Shown: positions 22,133-31,635 of the stretch, piece after piece
Numbering within the stretch: position 1 is the stretch's first letter
Layout: each line of letters begins with the position of its first letter
Origin: Clostridia bacterium
GTDB taxonomy: Bacteria; Bacillota; Clostridia; UBA1381
Assembly (NCBI GenBank): GCA_022768695.1
Contig: JALEPO010000164.1
Coordinates: forward strand, 1-38,757
Direction of reading: 5' to 3'
Length of the DNA stretch: 38,757 nt
Position numbers and translations under genes: made by a program
Notes under the pieces: generated by a model
Databases searched by the model: none
Told to the model about the DNA's origin: nothing
What the model saw: the letters and a program-made list of their open reading frames with translations, nothing else

Positions 22133-22432
22133 TTATTTGTCCTTTCTCAAACGGTCAATTACTAAATTATAACCGTCTTTTCCGTAGTTAATACATCTGT
22201 TCACACGGCTTATGGTTGCTGTTGATGCGCCTGTTTTGGCGGCTATATCGGTATAGACCTTTTTGTCACGCAGCATAAGAGCAACCTCCATTCTTTGCGA
22301 CATAGATTTCAGCTCGGAAATAGTGCATAAATCCTCAAAAAAACTATAACATTCTTCAATTGTTTCAAGCTGCAGTACAGCGTTGAATAAATTGTCTAAG
22401 CTTTCGTTGTTTATATTTTTCACAATAATCAC
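22133..22432 (-). CDS. YerC/YecD family TrpR-related DNA-binding protein
   Basis: LFNAVLQLETIEECYSFFEDLCTISELKSMSQRMEVALMLRDKKVYTDIAAKTGASTATISRVNRCINYGKDGY; abuts methyltransferase gene. Confidence 0.93.
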   Translation of the reverse strand: MIIVKNINNESLDNLFNAVLQLETIEECYSFFEDLCTISELKSMSQRMEVALMLRDKKVYTDIAAKTGASTATISRVNRCINYGKDGYNLVIDRLRKDK

Positions 22433-22546
22433 CTCGTATAAGTCTATTATACCACTTTAACGTGTGAAAGTAAACAAAAACAGAGAAAATTAATGAATTA
22501 AAATTAAAAATATACAAATATTAAGAAAAGGAAAGGTCGTGATATT

Positions 22547-23251
22547 ATGCTCATACTTGTAATAAGAACATTGATTTTATATGCGACTGTTGTAATATCG
22601 CTGAGAATCATGGGAAAAAGACAGCTTGGTGAGCTGCAACCATCGGAGCTTGTTGTGGCGATTATGATTTCCGACCTTGCGTCTGTGCCGATGCAGGCGA
22701 TAGATATTCCTATTTTATCGGGAATAATACCTGTTCTTACTCTGATAGTGGCGGAGGTTTTTATGTCGTATCTGAGTCTTAAAAGCAAAAGAATACGCAA
22801 GTTTTTTTCGGGAGAGCCGAGCATTGTGGTGTATAACGGACATATAAACGAGGAGGAGCTTGGCAGACTTCGCTTTAATATTAATGACTTGATTGAAGAG
22901 CTGAGATTAAATAACTGCCATGATATTTCAGATGTGGCTGTAGCGGTTATAGAAACAAGCGGCAAGCTTAGCGTTATACCAAAGGATAAGGCGCGAAGTG
23001 TAACGGTAGAGGATATGAAAATTGAAAATCCGCGTCATGAGGGACTTCCGTGTACTCTCGTATCAGACGGTTCAATAAACCGTGAAGAGCTTGAACGCAG
23101 CGGAAAAGAAAGGGAATGGCTTGATAAAGAGCTGAAAAAGCGTGGAATAAAAAATGTTAAGGAAGTATTTATAGCCTCACTTGATGCGGAGGACGAGCTG
23201 TATATTCAGAAAAAAGGAGAAAAGGGAGTTTTCGGAAAAAGCGGAGGATAG
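22547..23251 (+). CDS. YetF/DUF421 family membrane protein
   Basis: RIMGKRQLGELQPSELVVAIMISDLASVPMQ, FFSGEPSIVVYNGHINEEELGRLRFNINDLIEELRLNNCHDISDVAVAVIETSGKLSV. Confidence 0.94.
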   Translation: MLILVIRTLILYATVVISLRIMGKRQLGELQPSELVVAIMISDLASVPMQAIDIPILSGIIPVLTLIVAEVFMSYLSLKSKRIRKFFSGEPSIVVYNGHINEEELGRLRFNINDLIEELRLNNCHDISDVAVAVIETSGKLSVIPKDKARSVTVEDMKIENPRHEGLPCTLVSDGSINREELERSGKEREWLDKELKKRGIKNVKEVFIASLDAEDELYIQKKGEKGVFGKSGG

Positions 23252-23253
23252 AT

Positions 23254-23634
23254 ATGCGAAGTGTTGTAATTTCGGCTGTGCTTGCAGTTGTAATTATTGC
23301 CGGCAGCCTGATGTACACAAATAATCTGGAAAAGGTATCAAGAGAGCTTTCTCACATTAATGAGCAGGTTGCGGAATGTTTGGAGAAAGATGACTATACA
23401 GGCGCGGAAGTGGGTGTCGAGCGTTTGTCGGCATATCTTGACCGTAAACGAGCTATGCTTGACGCTATCGGCAATCATGAGGAGATGGATAAGATTGAGA
23501 TGAATATTTCTGAATTGGCTGAGTATACAAGAGGAAAACAAAAGGCAGATGCCCTGTCAAGAAATCATGTTCTTGATTTCCTGTTTGAGCATCTGCCGCT
23601 GAATTACAAATTAAAATTTGAAAATATCCTATAG
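23254..23634 (+). CDS. DUF4363 family protein
   Basis: N-terminal TM, small helical protein, immediately downstream of yetF-like gene as in many Clostridia. Confidence 0.7.
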   Translation: MRSVVISAVLAVVIIAGSLMYTNNLEKVSRELSHINEQVAECLEKDDYTGAEVGVERLSAYLDRKRAMLDAIGNHEEMDKIEMNISELAEYTRGKQKADALSRNHVLDFLFEHLPLNYKLKFENIL

Positions 23635-23635
23635 A

Positions 23636-24778
23636 CTATTCATATAAATGCTCTAAGATAAGGCATATCTCCGCCTTTGTCGGCACACGCGGATTTGTGG
23701 CTGTACAAGCGTCGGCAAGAGCTTTTTCCGCCATTGAATCTATAGCATTAAAGTATTCTGTTTTATCAATACCGCACTGTGAAATTGAAATTGGAATATT
23801 CATTTCCTTAAGCATAAACTGAATCCAGCTTACAAGAGCGCGGATAGTAGTAATTTCATTAAAGTTATTTACGCCGAGAAGCTTTGCAACGTTGACGTAT
23901 TTTTCAACACATTTCGGATATTCCTTCTGACTCTTTGAATGCTTGTTAATGCCTGAATTAAATTCAATAACGTGCGGTAAAAGCATTGCGTTGGCTCTGC
24001 CGTGAGGAATGTGGAATTTTGCGCCGATTGCGTGAGCAATGCCGTGGTTAAGACCAAGCGACGCGCTGTTGAAGGCAAGTCCGGCAAGACATGACGCGAC
24101 GTGCATTTTTTTTCTTGCGTGAGTATCATTATTGTCAAGATATGAGCGAAGCAGAAAAGTTCCGCATATTTCGATTGATTTTTCGGCAAGCGCGGCTGAA
24201 AATTCGTTGTTGTTTATACTTACATATGCTTCGATCGCATGAGTCATAACGTCCATACCCGTGTCAGCGGTTACGTTTGCCGGAACACTTTTAACAAGGT
24301 CGGCATCAAGAATAGCCTCTGTAGGAAGCATGGAATCAGAAACAAGAGGATATTTAATATCCTTTGACGGATCGGAAACGACAGCGAAGCTTGTAACCTC
24401 CGAGCCTGTGCCTGAGGTTGTAGGAATGGCAATAAGAGCAACCTCTTTGTGTGATGCCCTTGTCGCAAATTCACGGATGGATTTTGCGCTGTCAATAGCG
24501 CTTCCGCCGCCGACGGCAATTACACAGTCAGGGTCATATTCAAGCATTGCCTTAACTCCCAGCATTATTTTTTCGATAGGAGGGTCGGGAACTACATCAG
24601 AAAACACCTCGAACTCCGTATAGCCGTCATTAAGACGATATGTAATCATTTGCAGCATTCCGCTTTTTGATACAAACGGATCAGTTATAATTAGCGCTTT
24701 TTTGTACGGAAGATCGGCAAGTCTGTCAAGTGAATTGTCGCCGAAATATATTTTTGTTCTTATATCAAAGCTTTTCAT
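23636..24778 (-). CDS. Iron-containing (type III) alcohol dehydrogenase
   Basis: VIAVGGGSAIDSAKSIREFA, PTTSGTGSEVTSFAVVSD, GLNHGIAHAIGAKFHIPHGRANAMLLPHVIEFN. Confidence 0.95.
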   Translation of the reverse strand: MKSFDIRTKIYFGDNSLDRLADLPYKKALIITDPFVSKSGMLQMITYRLNDGYTEFEVFSDVVPDPPIEKIMLGVKAMLEYDPDCVIAVGGGSAIDSAKSIREFATRASHKEVALIAIPTTSGTGSEVTSFAVVSDPSKDIKYPLVSDSMLPTEAILDADLVKSVPANVTADTGMDVMTHAIEAYVSINNNEFSAALAEKSIEICGTFLLRSYLDNNDTHARKKMHVASCLAGLAFNSASLGLNHGIAHAIGAKFHIPHGRANAMLLPHVIEFNSGINKHSKSQKEYPKCVEKYVNVAKLLGVNNFNEITTIRALVSWIQFMLKEMNIPISISQCGIDKTEYFNAIDSMAEKALADACTATNPRVPTKAEICLILEHLYE

Positions 24779-25064
24779 ACTAATTCTCCTGTAAAAATTT
24801 AATGTTATAGATATTGTACAACAATTCTGCGAAATTTACAATAGTAAAAGTAAAAAAACTGCTAAAAAATTAATTAAATCAATATTGCAATTTATATATA
24901 AATGTGGTAATATATAATTGCAAAGAAAGCGTATCCGCACAGCTTGCGCGGAGGGCATTGAATGAAATAAATACAGTAGTTTTTATATATCCGTGTGTTT
25001 TCAGCTCACGGATAAAAATTTCTTTAAAATATGTAAAAATCATTATAAACAGGAGGTATTCAAA

Positions 25065-26291
25065 ATGAATGTTAAAAAGATAACAGCTTCAATTTTGGCT
25101 TCGGCTATGATGCTGTCAGCATCAGCTTTTGCAAAAGAAAATGTATATACATACAATAAATTTTTGGTTAATGTGGAAATTCCGCAAAGCGGTTTGTGCG
25201 ATACTGCCAAATCATATGTGGGACATGAGGATGAGGATATAATAAATTATTTTTCAGGAATTATTTCCGCGTTTACTAATGACATTGACGGTGACGGCGA
25301 TGCGGAGCTGTTTACTGTTGAAGATAATCTGATTAAGATTTACGGAGCTGCTGATGGTGGCAATGTAATATATCTTGCGGATGTAAAGAAAAATCTTGTT
25401 TGCGAGAGCGGCGAGAGTTATGCGAATATTTTTGTTAAGCCGTGCGGAATGGAGCGTTTTTTGTGCGTGGAATATTTTAATGATACAGGCGCGTCAAAAA
25501 GCTATTCTTTAAAAATTTATTCTATGAATAAAGAAACAAAATCTCTGTCTGTCAGAGCCAAAATAGAAAAAATGGTTGATGATGAATCTGTGACAGAGTC
25601 TGTTTCAGGCGTTTTTGAGGACAAAAACATTTCATATTCATACAGTGATATAAATGGAACAAAATACGTTATGAATGATAATAATTATAAGGACTGCATA
25701 GAGGCTGCAAGAGTTGTTCTTACCGGTTCGGGATTTGCAAATACAGATTTTATTGCTTCTGCAAACCGTTTGAATTTATATTCTTCTGAGGCGGATAATA
25801 ATTATCGTATAAACAAATATCTCAAGGATGTGGATGCGCAGACCTACATAAGAGCGACAGGAATAAGAAACGGCGGAGTTCCTGTGGTAGCGTTTGATGA
25901 TTACAGTATGCTTCCGCAGCTTAGCGTGCCTGTGACTGAAGTTACGGTCACAGTTGACGGTCAGGATGTTAAGTTTAAAGATCAGGATCCTGTTATAATC
26001 GAAGGCAGAACTCTTGTTCCGGTAAGAGGTGTGTTTGAAGCGTTGGGGGCCGAGGTTGAATGGATTGGCGAAACAAGACAGGTTTTGGTTAAGAGTCCGG
26101 ATACTGAGGTACAGCTTACGCTTGACTCAAACCAATATTTTGTAAACGGCGAGGCAAAATACCTTGATGTGCCGGCATCTCTTATAAATGACAGAACTAT
26201 GGTTCCTGTAAGAGCTATAAGTGAGTCACTCGGATGTAGTGTTGAATGGGATGGAAATACAAATACTGTTATAATAAATACTGCCGAATAA
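25065..26291 (+). CDS. Secreted protein with C-terminal copper amine oxidase N-terminal-like stalk domain
   Basis: signal peptide MNVKKITASILASAMMLSASAFA; C-term VTVDGQDVKFKDQDPVIIEGRTLVPVRGVFEALGAEVEW...DRTMVPVRAISESLGCSVEWDGNTNTVII; RBS aggagg, ATG at 25065. Confidence 0.93.
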   Translation: MNVKKITASILASAMMLSASAFAKENVYTYNKFLVNVEIPQSGLCDTAKSYVGHEDEDIINYFSGIISAFTNDIDGDGDAELFTVEDNLIKIYGAADGGNVIYLADVKKNLVCESGESYANIFVKPCGMERFLCVEYFNDTGASKSYSLKIYSMNKETKSLSVRAKIEKMVDDESVTESVSGVFEDKNISYSYSDINGTKYVMNDNNYKDCIEAARVVLTGSGFANTDFIASANRLNLYSSEADNNYRINKYLKDVDAQTYIRATGIRNGGVPVVAFDDYSMLPQLSVPVTEVTVTVDGQDVKFKDQDPVIIEGRTLVPVRGVFEALGAEVEWIGETRQVLVKSPDTEVQLTLDSNQYFVNGEAKYLDVPASLINDRTMVPVRAISESLGCSVEWDGNTNTVIINTAE

Positions 26292-26295
26292 GGCG

Positions 26296-26319
26296 GACAA
26301 AACCGCAAAGGGTTTTGTC
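26296..26319 (+). terminator. Hairpin after stalk-domain gene (weak T tract)
   Basis: gacaaaacc gcaaag ggttttgtc. Confidence 0.45.
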
Positions 26320-26401
26320 TACAGCCTGAAAGAATTGTGAGTTTTGTCAAAAAACTGAAAAGATTGAAATTTGAAAATTTGTCAATGTGTACAATTTTTT
26401 C

Positions 26402-26430
26402 TTGACATAAAGTGTTTTAAGTGATATACT
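26402..26430 (+). promoter_or_regulatory. SigA-type promoter of sigH
   Basis: TTGACA - 17 bp - TATACT. Confidence 0.8.
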
Positions 26431-26462
26431 GATAATATACTTATATCAGCAGAGGGAGATAT

Positions 26463-27098
26463 ATGGCAGAGGCTGACAAGAATAAAAATCCGGAAAATTT
26501 GTCTGATGAGGAGCTTGTGGCTCTTGCGCAGGCAGGGGATAATATTGCACTTGAGGCAATACTTTCCAGATATAAAAATTTAGTTTATGCTAAAGCAAAG
26601 CCGTATTTTTTGGCGGGTGCGGATGAAGATGATATTATACAGGAGGGCTTTATAGGTCTGTATAAGGCAGTAAAGGACTTCGACGGTGATAAATTACCTT
26701 TTTTTAAGGTTTTTGCCGGGGTATGCGTGTCGCGTCGTATCATAACTGCCGTGAAGGCGGCAACACGTCAGAAGCATATACCTCTTAATTCTTACGTTTC
26801 GCTTGATAATAGTTCATATGAAACCGGTAGTGAAGCGAAGCTTCCGGAGCTTGTAGCAAATAAGGAGCTTCAGGATCCTGAAACTATATTGATTGATCGT
26901 GAGAATATAGATGGTATAGAGTATAAAATTAACAAGGCTTTAAGTAAACTGGAGCTGGAGGTGCTGGTATATTATCTGCGTGATATGTCATATCAGGAGA
27001 TTGCCAAGGTTCTTGGAAAGGATATAAAATCAGTTGACAATGCTGTTCAGCGCATCAGAAAGAAGCTGGAGAATATTCTTGATAAGGGGTCTTGTTAA
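26463..27098 (+). CDS. sigH: RNA polymerase sigma factor SigH (Spo0H-like)
   Basis: LSDEELVALAQAGDNIALEAILSRYKNLVYAKAKPYFLAGADEDDIIQEGFIGLYKAVKDFDG...FAGVCVSRRIITAVKAATRQKHIPLNSYVSLD. Confidence 0.92.
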   Translation: MAEADKNKNPENLSDEELVALAQAGDNIALEAILSRYKNLVYAKAKPYFLAGADEDDIIQEGFIGLYKAVKDFDGDKLPFFKVFAGVCVSRRIITAVKAATRQKHIPLNSYVSLDNSSYETGSEAKLPELVANKELQDPETILIDRENIDGIEYKINKALSKLELEVLVYYLRDMSYQEIAKVLGKDIKSVDNAVQRIRKKLENILDKGSC

Positions 27099-27138
27099 AA
27101 GACAGTTATCAGTAAGTATTGCAAAGTGAGGTAAAAAA

Positions 27139-27414
27139 ATGTACGAAGACAAGACATTAGTATGCAAAGACTGCGGTAAGGAATTTATCTTTTCTGCAGG
27201 CGAACAGGAGTTTTATGCTGAAAAGGGATTTGAAAATGAGCCTTTGCGCTGTAAGGAATGCCGGACAGCAAGAAAAAACAGTATGAGACAAAATAAGGAG
27301 ATGTATGAGATAGTATGTGCATCCTGCGGTAAGGTCGACAAGGTTCCTTTTGAGCCAAGACACGACAGACCGGTATATTGCAGCGAGTGCTTTGCAAAGC
27401 AGAGTAATGAATAA
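27139..27414 (+). CDS. Zinc-ribbon protein with four CxxC motifs
   Basis: CKDCGKEF..RCKECR..CASCGKV..YCSECF. Confidence 0.88.
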   Translation: MYEDKTLVCKDCGKEFIFSAGEQEFYAEKGFENEPLRCKECRTARKNSMRQNKEMYEIVCASCGKVDKVPFEPRHDRPVYCSECFAKQSNE

Positions 27415-27478
27415 TTGTAATTAGGTTGTCATATTTTGTTTGACTGTATATTATAAATTAATCAAATGCAAATCAGAG

Positions 27479-27517
27479 GCGGAAAAATGAGTTTTTATTC
27501 ATTTTTTCGCTTTTTTT
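27479..27517 (+). terminator. Intrinsic terminator
   Basis: gcggaaaaatga gtttttat tcattttttcgc ttttttt. Confidence 0.88.
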
Positions 27518-27536
27518 GCATAAATAACACTATAGC

Positions 27537-27565
27537 TTGACATTTTTTGAATAATATGATAAAAT
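27537..27565 (+). promoter_or_regulatory. SigA-type promoter of AGCS symporter
   Basis: TTGACA - 17 bp - TAAAAT. Confidence 0.75.
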
Positions 27566-27598
27566 TCCGCTATATATTTTTTGGAGGGGATTGATGTT

Positions 27599-29011
27599 AT
27601 GGCACAGTTTACAGCTATACTGGAGAAAATTGATAATTGGGTATGGGGAGTACCGCTTATTATCTTAATTTTGTCGGCAGGTATTTATTTGACTGTAAGA
27701 ATGAGAGGATTGCAGATACGTCATCTTGGGAAGGCTATGAAATTTATGGTCAGAAACGAAGAAGACGGAGAAGGTGAGATTTCCAGCTTTGGCGCTTTAT
27801 GTACAGCATTGAGCGCGACTATCGGAACAGGTAATATTGTCGGAGTTGCCACTGCTATCGCAGCAGGCGGACCGGGAGCGTTGTTCTGGATGATAGTTGC
27901 GGCGCTTTTTGGTATGGCAACAAAGTATGCGGAGGGATTCCTTGCAATCAAGTATCGAACAATAGATGAGGATGGACATGTTTTGGGCGGCCCGTTCTAT
28001 TATATTGAAAAAGGTATGGGCGAAAAATGGAAGTGGCTTGCAAAGATATTTGCATTTTTCGGTGTATGTGTAGGTCTTATGGGAATAGGAACATTTACGC
28101 AGATAAATGGTATTGCGTCTGCTGTTCAGAATTTCTTTGATCCTGAGTCGGCGCATATCGCGTTTACTTTGGGCGGAATGGACTATTCATGGGCAGTTGT
28201 TATTGCGGGTTTGTTTGTAACAGTCTGCACTGCTCTTGTTATAATTGGCGGTATAAAGCGAATATCAAATGTATCTCAGGTTGTAGTTCCTTTTATGGCT
28301 ATATTGTATGTATTGTTTGCAATTCTGCTGCTTATATGCAATGTTAATAAAATACCGGGTGCTGTTGCTGAGATTGTTCAGGGTGCGTTTGGAATCCGCG
28401 CTGTTGCCGGAGGAGCGCTTGGAGCAATGGTAGTAGCTATGCAAAAGGGTGTCGCAAGAGGTATTTTCTCAAACGAGGCAGGTCTTGGTTCAGCCCCTAT
28501 TGCAGCAGCTGCGGCACAGACTAAGGATACAGTTCGTCAGGGCCTTGTATCAATGATGGGCACATTCATTGATACGGTTGTTATTTGTACAATGACCGGC
28601 TTATCAATAGTAATTGCAGGCTCATGGGCAAAGGAAGGCCTTGAAGGCGTTCAGATTACTACCGACGCATTTCAATCAGGACTTCCGTTTCCGGCGGTTG
28701 TTTCCTCGTTTGTACTTATGATATGTCTTACATTCTTTGCATTTACAACTATTTTAGGCTGGGACTATTATAGTGAGCGTTGTCTGGAATATCTTTCAAA
28801 CAGAAATAAGACGTTGGTTAAGGTATACAGATGGGTATATATATTAGCTGTGTTTATCGGACCATATCTTACAGTTTCGGCAGTATGGACAATTGCTGAT
28901 ATTTTCAACGGACTGATGGCCATACCTAATATTATAGCATTGTTTGCTCTTAGCGGTGTAATCGCAAAAGAAACGAATGCTTATTTTAAAAATTATAAAA
29001 GCTTAAAATAA
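27599..29011 (+). CDS. AGCS family sodium:alanine/glycine symporter (ATG at 27599 with ggagggg RBS)
   Basis: GALCTALSATIGTGNIVGVATAIAAGGPGALFWM, GVARGIFSNEAGLGSAPIAAAAA, TTILGWDYYSERCLEYL. Confidence 0.96.
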   Translation: MAQFTAILEKIDNWVWGVPLIILILSAGIYLTVRMRGLQIRHLGKAMKFMVRNEEDGEGEISSFGALCTALSATIGTGNIVGVATAIAAGGPGALFWMIVAALFGMATKYAEGFLAIKYRTIDEDGHVLGGPFYYIEKGMGEKWKWLAKIFAFFGVCVGLMGIGTFTQINGIASAVQNFFDPESAHIAFTLGGMDYSWAVVIAGLFVTVCTALVIIGGIKRISNVSQVVVPFMAILYVLFAILLLICNVNKIPGAVAEIVQGAFGIRAVAGGALGAMVVAMQKGVARGIFSNEAGLGSAPIAAAAAQTKDTVRQGLVSMMGTFIDTVVICTMTGLSIVIAGSWAKEGLEGVQITTDAFQSGLPFPAVVSSFVLMICLTFFAFTTILGWDYYSERCLEYLSNRNKTLVKVYRWVYILAVFIGPYLTVSAVWTIADIFNGLMAIPNIIALFALSGVIAKETNAYFKNYKSLK

Positions 29012-29025
29012 TGATGCTTATATAG

Positions 29026-29066
29026 AATAACTGCTGTGGCGTGACGCTGCGGCAGTTATTATTTTT
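29026..29066 (+). terminator. Intrinsic terminator after AGCS gene
   Basis: aataactgc ... gcagttatt atttttag. Confidence 0.82.
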
Positions 29067-29242
29067 AGCTAAAAAATTAAAAAGGTAATGACAAATTGAA
29101 AAATATGTAGTATAATATAGATAATATAGCATATTTTGGCATAAAACAAAATCCGGAAGGTATTTTAGGCAAATCAGAGAAAATGGAATTATTGCCGATA
29201 AGAAAAGACTTTCAGATTGATTTAAAAGGGGGCTTGATTGAT

Positions 29243-30046
29243 ATGAGATGTCAAAACTGTGGAGCAGAGGTTCATTCCGGTGCGCAATTCTGTCAAAACT
29301 GCGGAGCGAGAATAGATCGTCTGCCTGAGCGCAACAGAGTATACGATGGACAAAGATATGCGAGTAACCGAGGCGGGAAGCAGAATGGGGTAAATCCTCT
29401 CGTTATTGTAATAATAATTCTTGCAGCTATTATTTTATTCGGTGCAGCATTTTTGGTGTCAAATCAAATTATGGGAGGCGGTTTGTTTGTAAAAGCAACT
29501 CCTACTCCGTCACCTACACCAGTTCCGACTCCGATAGCTACAGAAGCGCCTGCTCCTACACCGCAGATTGTATATGTAACGCCGCAGCAGCCTGTACCAC
29601 CTCCGCCGCAGCAACCTGCTGATACTGAGAACGTTGTAAGATATCCGTCATATTCAACATACAACAGCAGCAAATTCGGTTTTAGATGCAACTATCCGTC
29701 GCACTATCTGACGTATAATGATGGTCTTAATACAAGCTTGTACACTGTAAGGTCAGCTGACGGAAACGCAATACAGAAGATATGCGCAAAGGTGAATGAG
29801 GGTGAAACCGTACAGGGACAGCTTCAGAATTTTATAGATACTCACAGAGGCTATGTTGATTATAAAACCTCCGGAAGTGATTATTTCGCTGTAAGCATAA
29901 TAAACGGAACTATGCACAGCTACAAATACTGTAAATTCAAATACGGTAATCTTTATTGGTTTGAGTTTGAGTATAACACATCAAGCTATGCGGATGTATA
30001 TGATTCGTATATAAACGATATTTACAAAAGCTTTAGTATTTATTAA
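29243..30046 (+). CDS. Zinc-ribbon membrane protein with Pro/Thr-rich linker
   Basis: MRCQNCGAEVHSGAQFCQNCGARI zinc ribbon, one TM helix, TPTPSPTPVPTP linker; ATG at 29243 preferred. Confidence 0.85.
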   Translation: MRCQNCGAEVHSGAQFCQNCGARIDRLPERNRVYDGQRYASNRGGKQNGVNPLVIVIIILAAIILFGAAFLVSNQIMGGGLFVKATPTPSPTPVPTPIATEAPAPTPQIVYVTPQQPVPPPPQQPADTENVVRYPSYSTYNSSKFGFRCNYPSHYLTYNDGLNTSLYTVRSADGNAIQKICAKVNEGETVQGQLQNFIDTHRGYVDYKTSGSDYFAVSIINGTMHSYKYCKFKYGNLYWFEFEYNTSSYADVYDSYINDIYKSFSIY

Positions 30047-30047
30047 T

Positions 30048-30773
30048 ATGAGCAGAAAAAAAGCTATAAAACTAATATTTATAATTTCAGGATTATTTTT
30101 AATATTCGATGGTATTTTTGCGGGACTTACAGCAAATTTCACGATGGGTGTAATTTTTGAAATTATAATCGGAATAATATGTCAGGGAATTGCTCTGCTA
30201 AGAATAAAAAGGACATTTAAATATATTGCAGCGGCAGGTGTCGCAGTGATTTTTTGCTGCTGTGCTTCAGTCTGTCTTTACGGCGTGAATGACACCGCAG
30301 ATTATAACGAAAAGGTATTAATTGTGCTTGGAGCGGGAGTTAATGGTAAAACTCCGACAGCGTCGCTTGTAAAGCGACTGGACACCGCCGCTGAATATCT
30401 GGAAAAGAATAAAGAGGCATATGTGATTGTAAGCGGCGGAAAAGGTCCTCAGGAAGATGTTACGGAGGCTGAGGCAATGTCTGATTATCTTCTCAGCAAG
30501 GGTATAGCCGAGGAGAGGATAATTAAAGAGGACAAGGCGACAAGCACATATGAAAACTTTCTATATTCAAAAAAAATTATTGAGGAACGCTTCAAAGATG
30601 TAAGCGTCGCCTCAGTAACAAATGACTTTCATATTTACCGCTCAAAAACTATAGCTCAGCTTGCCGGAATTGATACTGCGACTCTTCATGCAAAAACTCC
30701 GATGAGCGGTAGAATATCAATGTATCTGCGTGAGCTTGCCGCAATCGTAAAGCTGTGGATATTCAAATGTTAA
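30048..30773 (+). CDS. YdcF/SanA/ElyC family (DUF218) membrane protein
   Basis: VLIVLGAGVNGKTPTASLVKRLDTAAEYLEKNKEAYVIVSGGKGPQEDVTEAEAMSDYLLSKGIAEERIIKEDKATSTYENF. Confidence 0.92.
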   Translation: MSRKKAIKLIFIISGLFLIFDGIFAGLTANFTMGVIFEIIIGIICQGIALLRIKRTFKYIAAAGVAVIFCCCASVCLYGVNDTADYNEKVLIVLGAGVNGKTPTASLVKRLDTAAEYLEKNKEAYVIVSGGKGPQEDVTEAEAMSDYLLSKGIAEERIIKEDKATSTYENFLYSKKIIEERFKDVSVASVTNDFHIYRSKTIAQLAGIDTATLHAKTPMSGRISMYLRELAAIVKLWIFKC

Positions 30774-31402
30774 TTCCGCGCATTACGCAGCTGAGCCTCT
30801 GCTTTTGAATATATACATCCGCAGTAATCCTGACGGTACAGTCCATAAATTTCAGATAATTCACAGGAACGCTTATAGCCGTTCCTTTTTTTGAAATCTG
30901 AGAAAAGATAATTTATCCCGTATTCTTCGGAAAGCTTACTGCCGATTTCGTTAAGCTTTGAAGCGTTTTTATGCGGACTTATTGAAAGTGTGGTTGTGAA
31001 ATAATCAAAACTGTTATTTTTTGCTTCCTGAGCTGTGCGTCTTAAACGCAGCTCGTAGCATTTAAAACAGCGTTCACCGCCCTCGGGAATGTTTTCAAGT
31101 CCTTTTGCAATTTCAAAAAAACTGTTTGAGTCGTATTCGCCTTCGATAAATTTCACAGGATGCTTAAGCGGCATTTTTGTAATCAGTCTTTTTTGTTCCG
31201 CAACGCGCTTTGTAAATTCGCTTTCCGGGGATATATTAGGATTATAATAAAATATTGTAATATCAAAAAAATCACTCAGATATTCAAGCACATAGCTTGA
31301 GCAAGGCGCACAGCAGCTATGCAGCAGAAGTGTCGGAGTTTTTTCTGATTTTTCGATTTTCTCAAGCTCTTTATTTAAAATTATCTGATAATTTGTTTTC
31401 AT
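30770..31402 (-). CDS. queH: Epoxyqueuosine reductase QueH (DUF208)
   Basis: LLHSCCAPCSSYVLEYL, GGERCFKCYELRLRRTAQEAK, DYFTTTLSISPHKNASKLNEIG, YKRSCELSEIYGLYRQDYCGCIYS. Confidence 0.95.
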   Translation of the reverse strand: MKTNYQIILNKELEKIEKSEKTPTLLLHSCCAPCSSYVLEYLSDFFDITIFYYNPNISPESEFTKRVAEQKRLITKMPLKHPVKFIEGEYDSNSFFEIAKGLENIPEGGERCFKCYELRLRRTAQEAKNNSFDYFTTTLSISPHKNASKLNEIGSKLSEEYGINYLFSDFKKRNGYKRSCELSEIYGLYRQDYCGCIYSKAEAQLRNARN

Positions 31403-31499
31403 GTTCTCACCTCGTTGGATATATTATCACAAATTCGGAATATATTCAATAAAAATATTTTTGTAAACTTGCTAAAAGGTATTTAGCCATACACTAACT

Positions 31500-31530
31500 T
31501 AAAGCGGTTACTACGGTAGTCGCTTTTTCT
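31500..31530. terminator. Possible intrinsic terminator
   Basis: aaagcg gttactacggtagt cgctttttctttt. Confidence 0.55.
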
Positions 31531-31635
31531 TTTGTTCTTCGTGTTAAGCCGTTTTCAGATATTCGGTTTTGCATCTTTTACGCTATACTCTTTTTCGTTT
31601 GCTGCTTTTATTATGCTCGCGGCACATACAGCAAA

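Noticed and set aside
24910-25060. Possible riboswitch in the stalk-protein leader (hairpins tccgc...gcgga and atccgtg...cacggat)
   Set aside because: No match to c-di-GMP or other riboswitch consensus that I could recognise; probably a plain leader.
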